Numbered from the stretch's first letter, positions 16,614-25,461 are shown. The stretch is 46,772 bases of DNA from Streptomyces inhibens (GCF_003389455.1 NZ_QUAC01000027.1:18473-65244), one strand, 5' to 3'. Notes: generated from the sequence alone by a model not told the origin. Numbers and translations are program-made.

Positions 16614-16717
16614 GCGAGCGCCACATGGGGGTCACCCCGGCCGAAGGCTGGGGGCCAATCACCGAACGGTGCGCGTCTCGCACATGCGAGACCGAACAAA
16701 GAGAGGTTTCGGCATGA
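16610..16717 (+). CDS. Small ORF 3 of a coupled chain (35 aa)
   Basis: The peptide begins MSERHMGVTPAEGWGPITER and has two cysteines spaced CASRTC. GGGGAGG lies 4 bp before the ATG. Its stop overlaps the start of the downstream membrane-anchored gene (ATGA), so translation into that gene could be coupled. I recognise no family. Confidence 0.45.
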   Translation: MSERHMGVTPAEGWGPITERCASRTCETEQREVSA

Positions 16718-17688
16718 GCGTCACCACCCTCGTCCTGCTGCTGGCCGCGGTCGTCGCCGTCACGCTGGGCGCCGTCGCCCTGCACACCGCCCGCGCGCTG
16801 CGCCGCCAGATCGCCGAGCTGCACGCCGAGCTCGTCGCCGCCCGTCAGGACGCCGCCGCGCGCACCGGGACGGCAAACGCAGCAGACGCAGCCACCGCGA
16901 CCATCCCGGCCGCCCGCACCACCCCGGCCGTCGAGACCCCGCTCGCGGACATACGTGCCGCGGTCGCGGACGCACTCGCCGAGGAGCGGGAGCGCGAGCT
17001 GGCCGAGGCGCGCGCCTTCTGGGCCGCGCAGGAGGCCAGGGACGCCGCCGACGCCCCGTCCCTGCTGGGCGGTCTGGTCGGCCTCGGTGACGAGGGCCCG
17101 CTGGACGCCCGCGCCGACCAGCGCGAGCTGCCCGAGCGGCCGGAGCTCGACCGGTTCGACACCCAGCCGTTCCTGCCCCGCCAGGCGGACCTGGCCGGCC
17201 TGGAGCCGCTGCTTGGTCCGGACGCCCTGGAGGCGATGGACACCCTGGAGTCCATGGAGGCGCTGGAGGCCCTGGACGCTCCGGAGTTGGAGCCCGTCGA
17301 GGAGACCGAGTCCGCCGAGCTGGCCGCCGCGCGCCGGCGCCACCCCTCGCACCCGGACTTCTCACCCTCCCCCGTGATCGGCGACCACGAGCGCACCGTC
17401 GCGCGCCTGGAGGAGCTGGCCCGGCAGGCCACCCCGCTCGCGGACGTCCGCCCCGGCCCGCTGGGCACCCTGGATGTCTACGTCTTCGCCGACGGCACCA
17501 CGCTCTGTCTGACGCCCGGACAGCGCGAGACCGCGGACCGCGTCGCCGGCGCACTGCACTCCGGCCGCGCCCCGGTGCTGCTGGGCGGCTCCGGTATCTC
17601 CGGCGCGTACGCGCTGACCTTCTCCTGGGGCGAGAGCCGCGACGAGAGCGTCTACATCCTCGCCGACCGCGTCATCGCCTCGCTCTGA
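16714..17688 (+). CDS. Membrane-anchored acidic protein of unknown function
   Basis: The 324-residue protein has one N-terminal hydrophobic helix (residues 4-24), a coiled-coil-like stretch (RALRRQIAELHAELVAAR, 28-45), an Ala/Thr-rich segment, a second charged helix near 85-112, an acidic Glu/Leu-rich linker and a compact C-terminal domain from about 225 to 324 (VYVFADGTTLCLTPGQ, then LLGGSGISGAYALTF). I do not recognise the C-terminal domain. AGAGAGG lies before the ATG. The three small ORFs feed into it by stop/start overlaps, so it may be their translational output. Confidence 0.75.
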   Translation: MSVTTLVLLLAAVVAVTLGAVALHTARALRRQIAELHAELVAARQDAAARTGTANAADAATATIPAARTTPAVETPLADIRAAVADALAEERERELAEARAFWAAQEARDAADAPSLLGGLVGLGDEGPLDARADQRELPERPELDRFDTQPFLPRQADLAGLEPLLGPDALEAMDTLESMEALEALDAPELEPVEETESAELAAARRRHPSHPDFSPSPVIGDHERTVARLEELARQATPLADVRPGPLGTLDVYVFADGTTLCLTPGQRETADRVAGALHSGRAPVLLGGSGISGAYALTFSWGESRDESVYILADRVIASL

Positions 17689-17716
17689 CCCGGCGCGGCG
17701 GCGCGAGAGGCGCGCC

Positions 17717-18076
17717 CTAGCAGCGTTCCGCCGCCGCCCTGACCCCTCGCACGGCCTCCGCCAGCTCTTGGGCGGGGGCCACTTTCGCGTCAGAGTCGGC
17801 CGGCGCGTCGGCCACCCGGGCCGCCGCGGCCCGCAGCGCCTCGACCAGATCATGGCCGGCCACCGCCAGCTGATCACCGGCCGCGAACATCCCGGCGTCC
17901 GGCAGCTCGCGCGGCGGCTCCCCCGGCCGCTCGATCAGCTGCGCACGGGTCGCCAACTGCCGCGCCAGCGCAAGCCCTTCGGCCGCGGCGCCTTGGCCGA
18001 GCCTGCTCTGCGGCATCGACCTGAGGCGGTCGGCGAGGGCGTCCACGGCGGTCTGCAAGGGGGTCACGTCAAGCAC
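17717..18076 (-). CDS. Conserved small protein of unknown function
   Basis: The 119-residue protein is Ala/Leu-rich and apparently all-helical, with no signal or membrane segment. It starts MLDVTPLQTAVDALADRLR and ends with a Cys. It looks like the small orphan proteins seen in most streptomycete genomes, but I cannot assign a domain. It converges on the membrane-anchored gene with only 28 bp between the stops. Confidence 0.6.
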   Translation of the reverse strand: MLDVTPLQTAVDALADRLRSMPQSRLGQGAAAEGLALARQLATRAQLIERPGEPPRELPDAGMFAAGDQLAVAGHDLVEALRAAAARVADAPADSDAKVAPAQELAEAVRGVRAAAERC

Positions 18077-18174
18077 GCAGTGAGCCTATGCGCCACTCCC
18101 GGGTGGTTGCCAACGGCGGAACGCTCAGGCACGGTGTGCTGAAGAACCAGCATCGACCGCGTCCGGAGGCGCCG

Positions 18175-18402
18175 ATGTCTCAGCTCTTCTCCGAAGAGAC
18201 CCACCGGAACATGCTCTCCCGTATCCCGCACTGCACCGGCCGGGAAATCTCCGACTGGCTCCGCACCGTTGACGAAGGCCCCGCTCTCTTCCGTTTCGAC
18301 GAAAAGGTCAGCTGGCTCCGTGGCGAGCACAACCTCGCCTACGGACATGCCAAGGCGATCGTCCATGAACACGACCTCAGGCGCGCCGCGCGCAAGTTCT
18401 GA
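18175..18402 (+). CDS. DUF4287 protein
   Basis: The 75-residue protein resembles the DUF4287 family in having a short N-terminal ETHRNMLSRIPHCTGREISDWL, a tryptophan-containing helix and a KVSWLRGEHNLAYGHAKAIVHEH segment. Its function is unknown. CGGAGGCG lies 5 bp before the ATG. Confidence 0.8.
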   Translation: MSQLFSEETHRNMLSRIPHCTGREISDWLRTVDEGPALFRFDEKVSWLRGEHNLAYGHAKAIVHEHDLRRAARKF

Positions 18403-18475
18403 TCCGCGGTGACGGGCTCAGCGCCCCTTCCGGCACTGAACGCGCCGCACGCACCATACTCAACCCACTCAACGA

Positions 18476-18511
18476 CGAAGGGCCCGCAGGCTGCTGCCCG
18501 CGGGCCCTTCG
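18476..18511. terminator. Bidirectional terminator
   Basis: CGAAGGGCCCGC (18476-18487) pairs perfectly with GCGGGCCCTTCG (18500-18511) around a 12-nt loop. It sits between the convergent DUF4287 and Bax inhibitor genes and can serve both. Confidence 0.75.
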
Positions 18512-18539
18512 TCGCGCGCAGCGAGCGCGCCGTGCGAGG

Positions 18540-19427
18540 TCAGTCGCCCCGGAGGATCGAGATCAGCCGCAGCATCTCCATGTAGATCCACACCAGGGTC
18601 AGCGTCAGACCGAACGCCGCGAGCCAGGACTCCTCGCGCGGCGCACCGTAGGCGATGCCGTCCTCGACCTGCTTGAAGTCCAGGGCCAGGAACAGCGCGC
18701 CGAGGACCACGCCCACGACGCCGAAGAGGATGCCCAGGCCACCGCTGCGGAAGCCGAGGCCCTCGCCGCCGCCGAACACCATGAACATCAGGTTGACCAG
18801 CGACAGCAGGACGAAGCCCATGGCCGCGATCATCACGAAGCGGGTGAAGCGGGCGGTGACCCGCACGATCCGCGTCTTGTAGGCGACCAGCATGGCGACG
18901 AAGACCGCCATCGTGCCCAGCACCGCCTGCATGGGGGCGCCGTTCATCTTCGGCAGGTCGTTGATGAAGCCGCTGAGCGCGCCGAGGAAGAGACCCTCCA
19001 GCGCCGCGTACGACAGGATCAGCGCGGGCGACGGCTTGCGCTTGAAGGACTGGACGAGCCCCAGCACCATCGCGACCAGGCCGGCGCCGATGGCGAAGCC
19101 GAGGTTCTCGGTCAGGAACAGCCAGCCGACGGTGGCGCCCGCGACGACCGTGCCGAGCGTCATGCCCGTACGCGCGACGACATCGTCCATCGTCATCGGG
19201 CGGGTCTGCGGGGTGTACTGCGGCGGTGCCTGGGTGACGGGCTGCTGGCCCTGGGCGTACGGGTTGTCCGTGCCCTGCGCGTAGGGGTTGCCGCCCTGCG
19301 CGTAAGGGTTCGTGCCGGCGTACGGGTTCGCGGTGGGGCCCCCGGCCTGCGGCGGTGCGTTGAAGCCCGCGTAGCCGGTGTCGCGGCTGAACCCCCGTCG
19401 CGAGAAGACCGGGTTGCTGCTCCTCAT
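18540..19427 (-). CDS. Bax inhibitor-1/YccA-family membrane protein
   Basis: The 295-residue protein has a cytoplasmic, repeat-rich N-terminus (four NPYA[QG] repeats near 35-60), then seven hydrophobic segments from about 90. The closing stretch ALDFKQVEDGIAYGAPREESWLAAFGLTLTLVWIYMEMLRLI has the family's acidic residues. Family members leak or exchange ions such as calcium, and the bacterial role is unclear. The ATG at 19427 with GGAGTGAG upstream is preferred; the frame is open further upstream but has no start signal. Confidence 0.88.
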   Translation of the reverse strand: MRSSNPVFSRRGFSRDTGYAGFNAPPQAGGPTANPYAGTNPYAQGGNPYAQGTDNPYAQGQQPVTQAPPQYTPQTRPMTMDDVVARTGMTLGTVVAGATVGWLFLTENLGFAIGAGLVAMVLGLVQSFKRKPSPALILSYAALEGLFLGALSGFINDLPKMNGAPMQAVLGTMAVFVAMLVAYKTRIVRVTARFTRFVMIAAMGFVLLSLVNLMFMVFGGGEGLGFRSGGLGILFGVVGVVLGALFLALDFKQVEDGIAYGAPREESWLAAFGLTLTLVWIYMEMLRLISILRGD

Positions 19428-19928
19428 CTCACTCCTCCATGGCCGCCCTGCGCGGCCTTGACGGCAAGCGTAATGGCTTGGCAAAGGCGCGTCGCTAGTT
19501 CTTGAGCAGGATCTTTCCCTGAGCCCGGGCTGACGCCTCCGCCATGGGGAGGACGTATGGGAGGCCCCGGACGTGCCCGGACCGGGGGCTGACGACGCCA
19601 CCGTTGCCGTCTTGTGTTGTCGTCGCGTACCGCCGATTGCCGTCGTGCGCTGGCGTCGTGACGGAATCCGATGAATGTCTGATCGCAACGGACGTCACAT
19701 ACCCCGCAGGCAACCGATTCACGGGAGCGGCCGTCTTCCCTGCTGGCCCGGAACCAGCCCTGGTGGGCGGATCTCCAGAGATGACGCATGGTCAAGATCC
19801 GAACACCGGAGTGCCCCTTCCCGGTGCGCCGACAGCTCACTGTCCGTAGCGCTATGGGTGCGATCGGTTTATCGCGAGGGTACAGATGGGGCTATTCTGG
19901 CGGGAAACAGCAGCGAAAGAGGGTTGAG
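19428..19928. other. Intergenic stretch, promoter region of the TagF-like gene
   Basis: About 500 bp diverge between the Bax inhibitor-like gene and the glycosyltransferase. Frames open here lack family resemblance. A TATTCT -10-like element lies near 19893-19898, about 35 bp before the GTG, but I find no clear -35. Confidence 0.35.
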
Positions 19929-22781
19929 GTGCCTGTGCCTGACGTCTCAGTAGTCGTCATCGTCTACAACGACGCCGACCGGTTGCCGACCGCGGTCCAG
20001 TCCGTGCTGGATCAAACGCTCCGGGACGTCGAGGTGGTGATCGTCGACGATTGCAGCACCGACCGTTCTTTCGAAGTGGCGCAGCACCTCGCGGCCGCCC
20101 ATCCGGGGCGCGTCAGAGCCTTCCAGCTGCCGGAGAACAGCGGTGCCGGAGGCGAGCCGCGGAACGTCGGCATCCAGCACACCGAGGGCCGCTACGTCAT
20201 GTTCCTGGACAGCGATGACGTCCTGGAGGTCAACGCGTGCCGGAATATGCTGGAGGCCGCGGAGGAATCCGGGTCGGACATCGTTTCCGGTCTGTGCGTC
20301 CGGCTGCACAAGGACACCCGCAACCAGAAGCGGGACGAGTGGTATTCCTGGCTGTACTCCACGACCCGCACGCTGGAGTCCGTCACGGAATTGCCGGACC
20401 TGTTTGTGTGGGACACCCTTTCCACCAACAAGTGCTACCGCCGGGATTTCCTTGTCGAGAACGATCTCCGATTCCCCAAGGGGATGTTCTACGAGGACCT
20501 GATGTTTATCGCCGATGCCTATCTCGCGGCGCGGCGCATCACCTTGATTCCCAATCAGGTCTATTTCTGGCATGTGTTCGAGCGGGCCGCCGTGAAGTCG
20601 GTGACGAACCGGCGCCACGAAATGACGAACTATGCGCACCGGCTGGAGATCCACCGGCGTATCGACGCTCTGCTGGCCGAGCGCGGGCTGACCGAGATGA
20701 AGCTCGCCAAGGACGTCAAATTCCTCAAGCACGATCTGGTACTGCATCTGCGGGATCTGCCGTTCCGGGACGATTCCTACCGCCGGGAATTCGCCGAACT
20801 CTCCCAGGAATACCTCGCAAGCATTGCTCCCGAGGCGTATGCGCGCGTCCAGCCGATACAGGCCATCTGCGCGTATCTGCTCCAGCAGGGTGACTGGGAC
20901 AATCTGATCCCGGCCGTGGACACCCTCATCAACCGCGACAAGGTCTCCTCGCCGCTCGCCGAGCACGACGGCCGGATCTACTGGTGCGACGGCCACTTCG
21001 ATGACGCGTTCGGGCGCGACGTGCTGGACGTGACCGACATCGGCTACCACGAGAAGCCGGTCAACCAGCTGTTCCTGCGCAATCAGCTGACCCGCTTCAG
21101 CGCGTCCGGCAGGACCGTCTCGCTGGCCGGGCGGATCACCAATCCGCTCGGCGTCATCCCCGCCGGCGCGCAGCTGAAGGGTGAGCTGGAGTTCAGCGCA
21201 CGGCGGCGCAGTCTGCAGTCCTTCCAGTTCCCGGTGCGGGCGCTGCGCCATGAAGGTGACACCGTCTTCTGGGAGACCGCGGCGGACCTCACCGCCAAGC
21301 TGCGCCCGCTGGGCATCGTCGACACCATCTGGGACGTACGTCTGCGCCTGGCCGTGGACGGGGCGCGCACCACGACCCGGCTCACCGTCGCCGACACCGA
21401 GCTGTCCGGCGGGCTGCCGGTCCGGCCGCGGCTGACGCGGATGGTCGCCGATCATCTGGAGCCGCATGTCTCGGCCAAGGGCCATCTGGCGTTCCGCCTG
21501 GTCAGCGAGGGCCGCAACGGCGAGCGGGTGCAGGAACTGATCACCCGCGGAGTGCGCGGCAAGCCGGGGACGCTGGCCAAGACCGGCTATCGCAAGGCGA
21601 AGGAGCTGCGCAAGAAGGTCACCTCCGGCGACAACAAGCTCCGCGCCTATCACGAGGTGTTCAGCCGGCTGCCGATCAAGAAGCGCACGGTGGTCTTCGA
21701 AAGCCACCTGGGCAAGCAGTACAGCGACAGCCCGCGCGCCATCTACGAGGAAATGCGCCGGCAGGGCCTGGACTTCGAGGCGATCTGGTCGTACAGCGGG
21801 TCCCCGAAGGCGTTCCCGAAGGACGTCACGCTCGTCCGGCGCTGGTCGCTGCCGTATCTCAAGGCGCTGGCGCAGGCCGAGTTCTGGGTGGACAACCAGA
21901 GTTACCCGCTCAAGCTCACCAAGCGCCCGGAAACCACCTACATCCAGACCTGGCACGGCTCGGCGCTGAAGAACATGGGCTTCGACCAGCCGACGCTGAA
22001 GGCGCAGACCCGGCAGCAGCAGGCGGAGCAGCAGCGTTCGCTGGACCGCTTCGACCGTTTCCTGATCCGCTCCGAGCACGATGTGCACACCCTTGCCCGG
22101 GCCTTCCGGCTCAAGGAGAAGACGCTGCTGCGGGTGGGTTACCCGCGCAATGACGCGCTGGTGCGTACCCGGAAGCGGGAAGCGGAGCTGGGGCAGCGTG
22201 AACGCGGGCCGCTGGCCGCGCAGTTGGGCATTCCCGACGACAAGACCGTACTGCTTTACGCGCCGACGTTCCGCAAGGCGGGGGGCCGGCACGGGCGCTT
22301 CGAATTGCCCTTCGACGTGGAGCGTTTCGCCGACCAGTTCGGCGACCGCTATGTCCTCCTGGTGCGCTCGCACTACCTCAATCATGTGGTGCTGCCACCG
22401 ACCGTGGAGGGCCGGGTCATCGACGTCTCGGCACGCCACGATGTGACGCCCCTGCTGGCGCTGGCCGACGGGCTGATCACCGACTATTCGTCGGTGATGT
22501 TCGACTATGCGCTGCTCGACCGGCCGTTGGTGTTCTTCACCTACGACTACGACGAGTATGTGCACGAGGGCCGGGGCACCTACTTCGATCTGCTGGAGCA
22601 TGCGCCGGGTCCGGTGGTCCATACCGAGGACGATTTCCACGAGACGATCAAGTCGTTCGAGACGCAGGCTCTGGAATACGCGAAGAGCCGCAAGGAATTC
22701 GTCGCCAAGTTCGGAGAATACGACCAGGGCGACGCCGCTCAGAGCATCGTCGATCAGTTCTTTGCGCAGTGGAGCCGTTGA
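19929..22781 (+). CDS. GT2 glycosyltransferase fused to CDP-glycerol glycerophosphotransferase (TagF-like)
   Basis: The 950-residue two-domain enzyme likely builds a teichoic-acid-type polymer. N-terminal GT2: VSVVVIVYNDADRLPTAVQSVLDQTL near residues 6-31, VDDCSTD near 38, FLDSDDVLE near 90. C-terminal Glyphos_transf from about 580: TWHGSALKNMG, RSEHDVHTLA, LLYAPTFRK, LVRSHYLNH and GLITDYSSVMFDYALLDRPLVFF with the TagF-type DYSS and His residues. The GTG at 19929 follows AGAGGG by a few bases; another GTG two codons on is possible. Its stop overlaps the next start (TGATG), so the pair is coupled. Confidence 0.87.
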   Translation: MPVPDVSVVVIVYNDADRLPTAVQSVLDQTLRDVEVVIVDDCSTDRSFEVAQHLAAAHPGRVRAFQLPENSGAGGEPRNVGIQHTEGRYVMFLDSDDVLEVNACRNMLEAAEESGSDIVSGLCVRLHKDTRNQKRDEWYSWLYSTTRTLESVTELPDLFVWDTLSTNKCYRRDFLVENDLRFPKGMFYEDLMFIADAYLAARRITLIPNQVYFWHVFERAAVKSVTNRRHEMTNYAHRLEIHRRIDALLAERGLTEMKLAKDVKFLKHDLVLHLRDLPFRDDSYRREFAELSQEYLASIAPEAYARVQPIQAICAYLLQQGDWDNLIPAVDTLINRDKVSSPLAEHDGRIYWCDGHFDDAFGRDVLDVTDIGYHEKPVNQLFLRNQLTRFSASGRTVSLAGRITNPLGVIPAGAQLKGELEFSARRRSLQSFQFPVRALRHEGDTVFWETAADLTAKLRPLGIVDTIWDVRLRLAVDGARTTTRLTVADTELSGGLPVRPRLTRMVADHLEPHVSAKGHLAFRLVSEGRNGERVQELITRGVRGKPGTLAKTGYRKAKELRKKVTSGDNKLRAYHEVFSRLPIKKRTVVFESHLGKQYSDSPRAIYEEMRRQGLDFEAIWSYSGSPKAFPKDVTLVRRWSLPYLKALAQAEFWVDNQSYPLKLTKRPETTYIQTWHGSALKNMGFDQPTLKAQTRQQQAEQQRSLDRFDRFLIRSEHDVHTLARAFRLKEKTLLRVGYPRNDALVRTRKREAELGQRERGPLAAQLGIPDDKTVLLYAPTFRKAGGRHGRFELPFDVERFADQFGDRYVLLVRSHYLNHVVLPPTVEGRVIDVSARHDVTPLLALADGLITDYSSVMFDYALLDRPLVFFTYDYDEYVHEGRGTYFDLLEHAPGPVVHTEDDFHETIKSFETQALEYAKSRKEFVAKFGEYDQGDAAQSIVDQFFAQWSR

Positions 22782-23950
22782 TGACCGAGTCGTACGCAGC
22801 CGAGCCGCGGGACATCTTCTTCGTCTCCAACAGCGTCAACGAGCTGGGCGGCATCACCAGTTGGTCGCACCAGATGGCCCATCTGTTCAGCGAGCGGGGC
22901 CACCGGGTGCACATCGTCGGCGTGGTGCCGCCGCCCGAGGGGCGGGTCCACGAGCTGGCCGACGATCTGCCGTTCCAGACCACCACGCTCTACGCCGAGC
23001 ACCCGCCGACGGTCCGCCCCGTCCGCGGCCTCAAGGGCCGGCTCAACGTGGCCGAGCAGCGCCGCCGGGCCGCCCGGGAGGCCGGGATGCACGAGCAGGC
23101 GGCCAAGATGAGCGCGCTGTTCCGGGCGGCGAAGCCGGGCGCAGTGGTGATCGTCACGCAGGTGTGGGCGATGGAGTGGGTCGCGCTGGCCGACACCGCG
23201 GGTCTGACGGTGATCGGGATGAGCCATGAATCGTTCGACACCTGCCGCAAGTCGTCCCGCTTCGGCCGGGTCAAGCGGTTTTACCAGGACGTCGACCGGA
23301 TGCTGACGCTCACGCGTGAGGACGCCGACCGCTGGATCAGGCAGCGGATGGACAATGTCGGCTTCATGCCGAACCCGCTACCCTTCTTCCCTGACGTCCC
23401 CTCAAGCCGGTCCCGCAAGTGCGTGGTCAGCATCGGCCGGCTGCACGAGGAGAAGGGCGTGGACCTGCTGCTGGAAGCCTGGGCGAAGGTCGCGCCGCAG
23501 CACCCGGAGTGGACGCTGCGGATCTACGGCTCCGGCGAGGAAGAGGGGGCGCTGCGCAAGCAGGCCGCCGAGCTGGGCATCGTCTCCTCCGTCGACTGGA
23601 TGGGGCGCACGAGCGATGTGCCCGGGGCGCTGCGGGAGAGCGCGGTGTTCGCGCTGAGTTCGCGCGGTGAGGGCTTCCCGCTGGCTCCCATGGAGGCCAT
23701 GGCGACCGCCGTGCCGTGTGTGGCCTTCGATGTGGCGCCGGGCGTCCACGAGATCATCTCGGACGGCGAGGACGGCTTCCTCGCTCCCCCGGGCAATATC
23801 ACCGAATTCGCCCGGCATCTTGACGCCCTGATGTCCGACAAGGACCTTCGGGACGCGATGGGCGAAGCGGCCCGCGAGAACATCCAGCGGTTCTCCACGG
23901 ATGAGATTGTCGGCCGCTGGGAGAGCTTGTTCGCACTCGTGGAGCGCTGA
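22781..23950 (+). CDS. GT4-family glycosyltransferase
   Basis: The 389-residue retaining glycosyltransferase has a GT-B fold. The N-terminal half holds NSVNELGGITSWSHQMAHLFSERG; the C-terminal half holds SIGRLHEEKGVDLLLEAW near 211-228 and the donor-binding EX7E motif in EGFPLAPMEA near 296-305. The stop of the TagF-like gene overlaps this start. The two probably act in one surface-polymer pathway, but acceptor and donor are not known. Confidence 0.88.
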   Translation: MTESYAAEPRDIFFVSNSVNELGGITSWSHQMAHLFSERGHRVHIVGVVPPPEGRVHELADDLPFQTTTLYAEHPPTVRPVRGLKGRLNVAEQRRRAAREAGMHEQAAKMSALFRAAKPGAVVIVTQVWAMEWVALADTAGLTVIGMSHESFDTCRKSSRFGRVKRFYQDVDRMLTLTREDADRWIRQRMDNVGFMPNPLPFFPDVPSSRSRKCVVSIGRLHEEKGVDLLLEAWAKVAPQHPEWTLRIYGSGEEEGALRKQAAELGIVSSVDWMGRTSDVPGALRESAVFALSSRGEGFPLAPMEAMATAVPCVAFDVAPGVHEIISDGEDGFLAPPGNITEFARHLDALMSDKDLRDAMGEAARENIQRFSTDEIVGRWESLFALVER

Positions 23951-23967
23951 GCCGAGAACACACAAAG

Positions 23968-24009
23968 CGAGGAGAGGCCCGCCGGCTTTCACCGGCGGGC
24001 CTCTCCTCG
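23968..24009. terminator. Bidirectional terminator between GT4 gene and bldA
   Basis: CGAGGAGAGGCCCGCCGG (23968-23985) pairs perfectly over 18 bp with its complement at 23992-24009, with a six-nt loop. TTGAATTTT follows on the + strand, and AAAG precedes it for the reverse direction. Confidence 0.85.
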
Positions 24010-24064
24010 TTGAATTTTCAGGTAAGTCGTAAGCCCTGTCTTTGACCCCGCTGCTCGCGGGGAG

Positions 24065-24146
24065 TGCCCGGAGCCGGACTTGAACCGGCACGGCCCGTAG
24101 GCCAGCGAGGTTTAAGCTCGCCGTGTCTGCATTCCACCATCCGGGC
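24065..24146 (-). tRNA. bldA: tRNA-Leu, anticodon UAA (bldA type)
   Basis: The reverse strand folds as a class II tRNA. Acceptor stem GCCCGGA pairs with TCCGGGC at the other end. The anticodon loop CTTAAAC carries TAA between GCGAG and CTCGC, the long variable arm GGCCTACGGGCC is present, and the T-arm is GCCGGTTCAAGTCCGGC. The discriminator is A. CCA is not encoded, so it must be added. It decodes the rare UUA codon; in Streptomyces its loss blocks aerial growth and antibiotic production. I saw no in-frame TTA in the genes here by eye. Confidence 0.92.
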
Positions 24147-24621
24147 CTGGGATCCCCCATGCCGCCTCAAAGAGGGCAGCACGAGCGTAGCCCGCAGCGC
24201 ACGACGCAGATCGGCCGCTCTTCCCGAGGTTGTCTTATTTTATTGGCAACTGAGGGTGCATCAGCGCCAGGTACACGCCTTCGGCACATGCCTGAAGCCC
24301 ACCTTCGCCATGGCGCGCCCGGACACAAATTCGGGCCCGAATTGACGGAAACTCGACGCCCCCTCGACGACCCCGTCACCGCTGCGAGGCCACCCGCCCG
24401 GCCGACCCTGACGCGCCATCGGCATCAGGGGCGGTCTCCTCCCCAGGTATGACCACGCGCAGCGCGGCTACTTCCCAGGGGTGGTCAAGGACGGTCACAG
24501 GGGTTGACGTCCGCCGCCCTTGAGCTGGCCCACGATGGAAAGCGTCCGCTTCCGTCCGCGGCATGCGCCGTCCCGGCCGCCGCGGATCAGATGGTCCCCG
24601 TCCCGACAGGAGCTCCTTCCC
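24147..24621. other. Intergenic stretch between bldA and the ABC exporter
   Basis: About 475 bp hold the divergent promoters of bldA and the ABC ATPase gene. An AT-rich segment, 24229-24251, stands out in this GC-rich DNA and lies about 85-105 bp upstream of bldA. No convincing coding frame. Confidence 0.4.
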
Positions 24622-25407
24622 GTGACCACCACCACCCACTCCGGCGTCTCCACCACCGGCCACGCCACCGCGGTGGCCGCCCGCGCCACGGATCTCACCA
24701 AGGTCTACGGGCAGGGCGAGACCAAGGTGGTCGCCCTGGACGCGGTCTCCGTCGACTTCCGGCAGGCCCAGTTCACCGCGATCATGGGCCCCTCCGGGTC
24801 CGGCAAGTCGACGCTGATGCACTGCATGGCCGGGCTGGACACGATCTCCGGCGGCTCCGCCAGGATCGGCGACATCGAACTGACCGGGCTGAAGGACAAG
24901 AAGCTCACCCAGCTGCGGCGCGACAAGATCGGCTTCATCTTCCAGGCGTTCAATCTGCTGCCGACCCTGAACGCCCTGGAGAACATCACCCTGCCCATGG
25001 ACATCGCGGGCCGTAAGCCGGACCGCGCCTGGCTGGACCGCGTCGTGGAGACCGTCGGCCTGGCCGGCCGCCTCAAGCACCGCCCCAGCGAGCTCTCGGG
25101 CGGCCAGCAGCAGCGGGTCGCGGTCGCCCGCGCACTCGCCTCCCGGCCCGAGATCATCTTCGCCGACGAGCCGACCGGAAACCTCGACTCGCGCTCCGGC
25201 GCCGAGGTCCTCGGCTTTCTGCGCAACTCCGTGCGTGAACTGGGCCAGACCGTGGTGATGGTGACCCACGACCCGGTCGCCGCCTCCTACGCGGACCGCG
25301 TGGTGTTCCTGGCAGACGGCCGGATCGTCGACGACATGCCCAACCCGACCGCCGACATGGTGCTGGAGCGGATGAAGGGCTTCGACGCCAAGGGCCGTAC
25401 GAGCTGA
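24622..25407 (+). CDS. LolD/MacB-type ABC transporter ATPase
   Basis: The 261-residue ATPase partners with the FtsX-type permease next door. Walker A GPSGSGKST near 59-67, Q-loop FIFQAFNLL near 110, signature LSGGQQQRVAVARAL near 161-175 and Walker B IIFADEPTGNLDSR near 184-197 (the TGNLDS form is typical of exporters of this class). The GTG is preferred because AGGAG lies 8 bp upstream; an in-frame ATG at 24520 has no ribosome site. The partner's start codon is 55 bp downstream. Confidence 0.9.
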   Translation: MTTTTHSGVSTTGHATAVAARATDLTKVYGQGETKVVALDAVSVDFRQAQFTAIMGPSGSGKSTLMHCMAGLDTISGGSARIGDIELTGLKDKKLTQLRRDKIGFIFQAFNLLPTLNALENITLPMDIAGRKPDRAWLDRVVETVGLAGRLKHRPSELSGGQQQRVAVARALASRPEIIFADEPTGNLDSRSGAEVLGFLRNSVRELGQTVVMVTHDPVAASYADRVVFLADGRIVDDMPNPTADMVLERMKGFDAKGRTS

Positions 25408-25461
25408 CCAGCGGCAGCCGCCAACCGTACTTCGGACCTCTCCTCCAGGACTGACCCACTC

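Noticed and set aside
19947..22640. An 897-codon open frame antisense to the TagF-like gene
   Set aside because: The forward frame has clear GT2 and TagF motifs; the reverse one has none.
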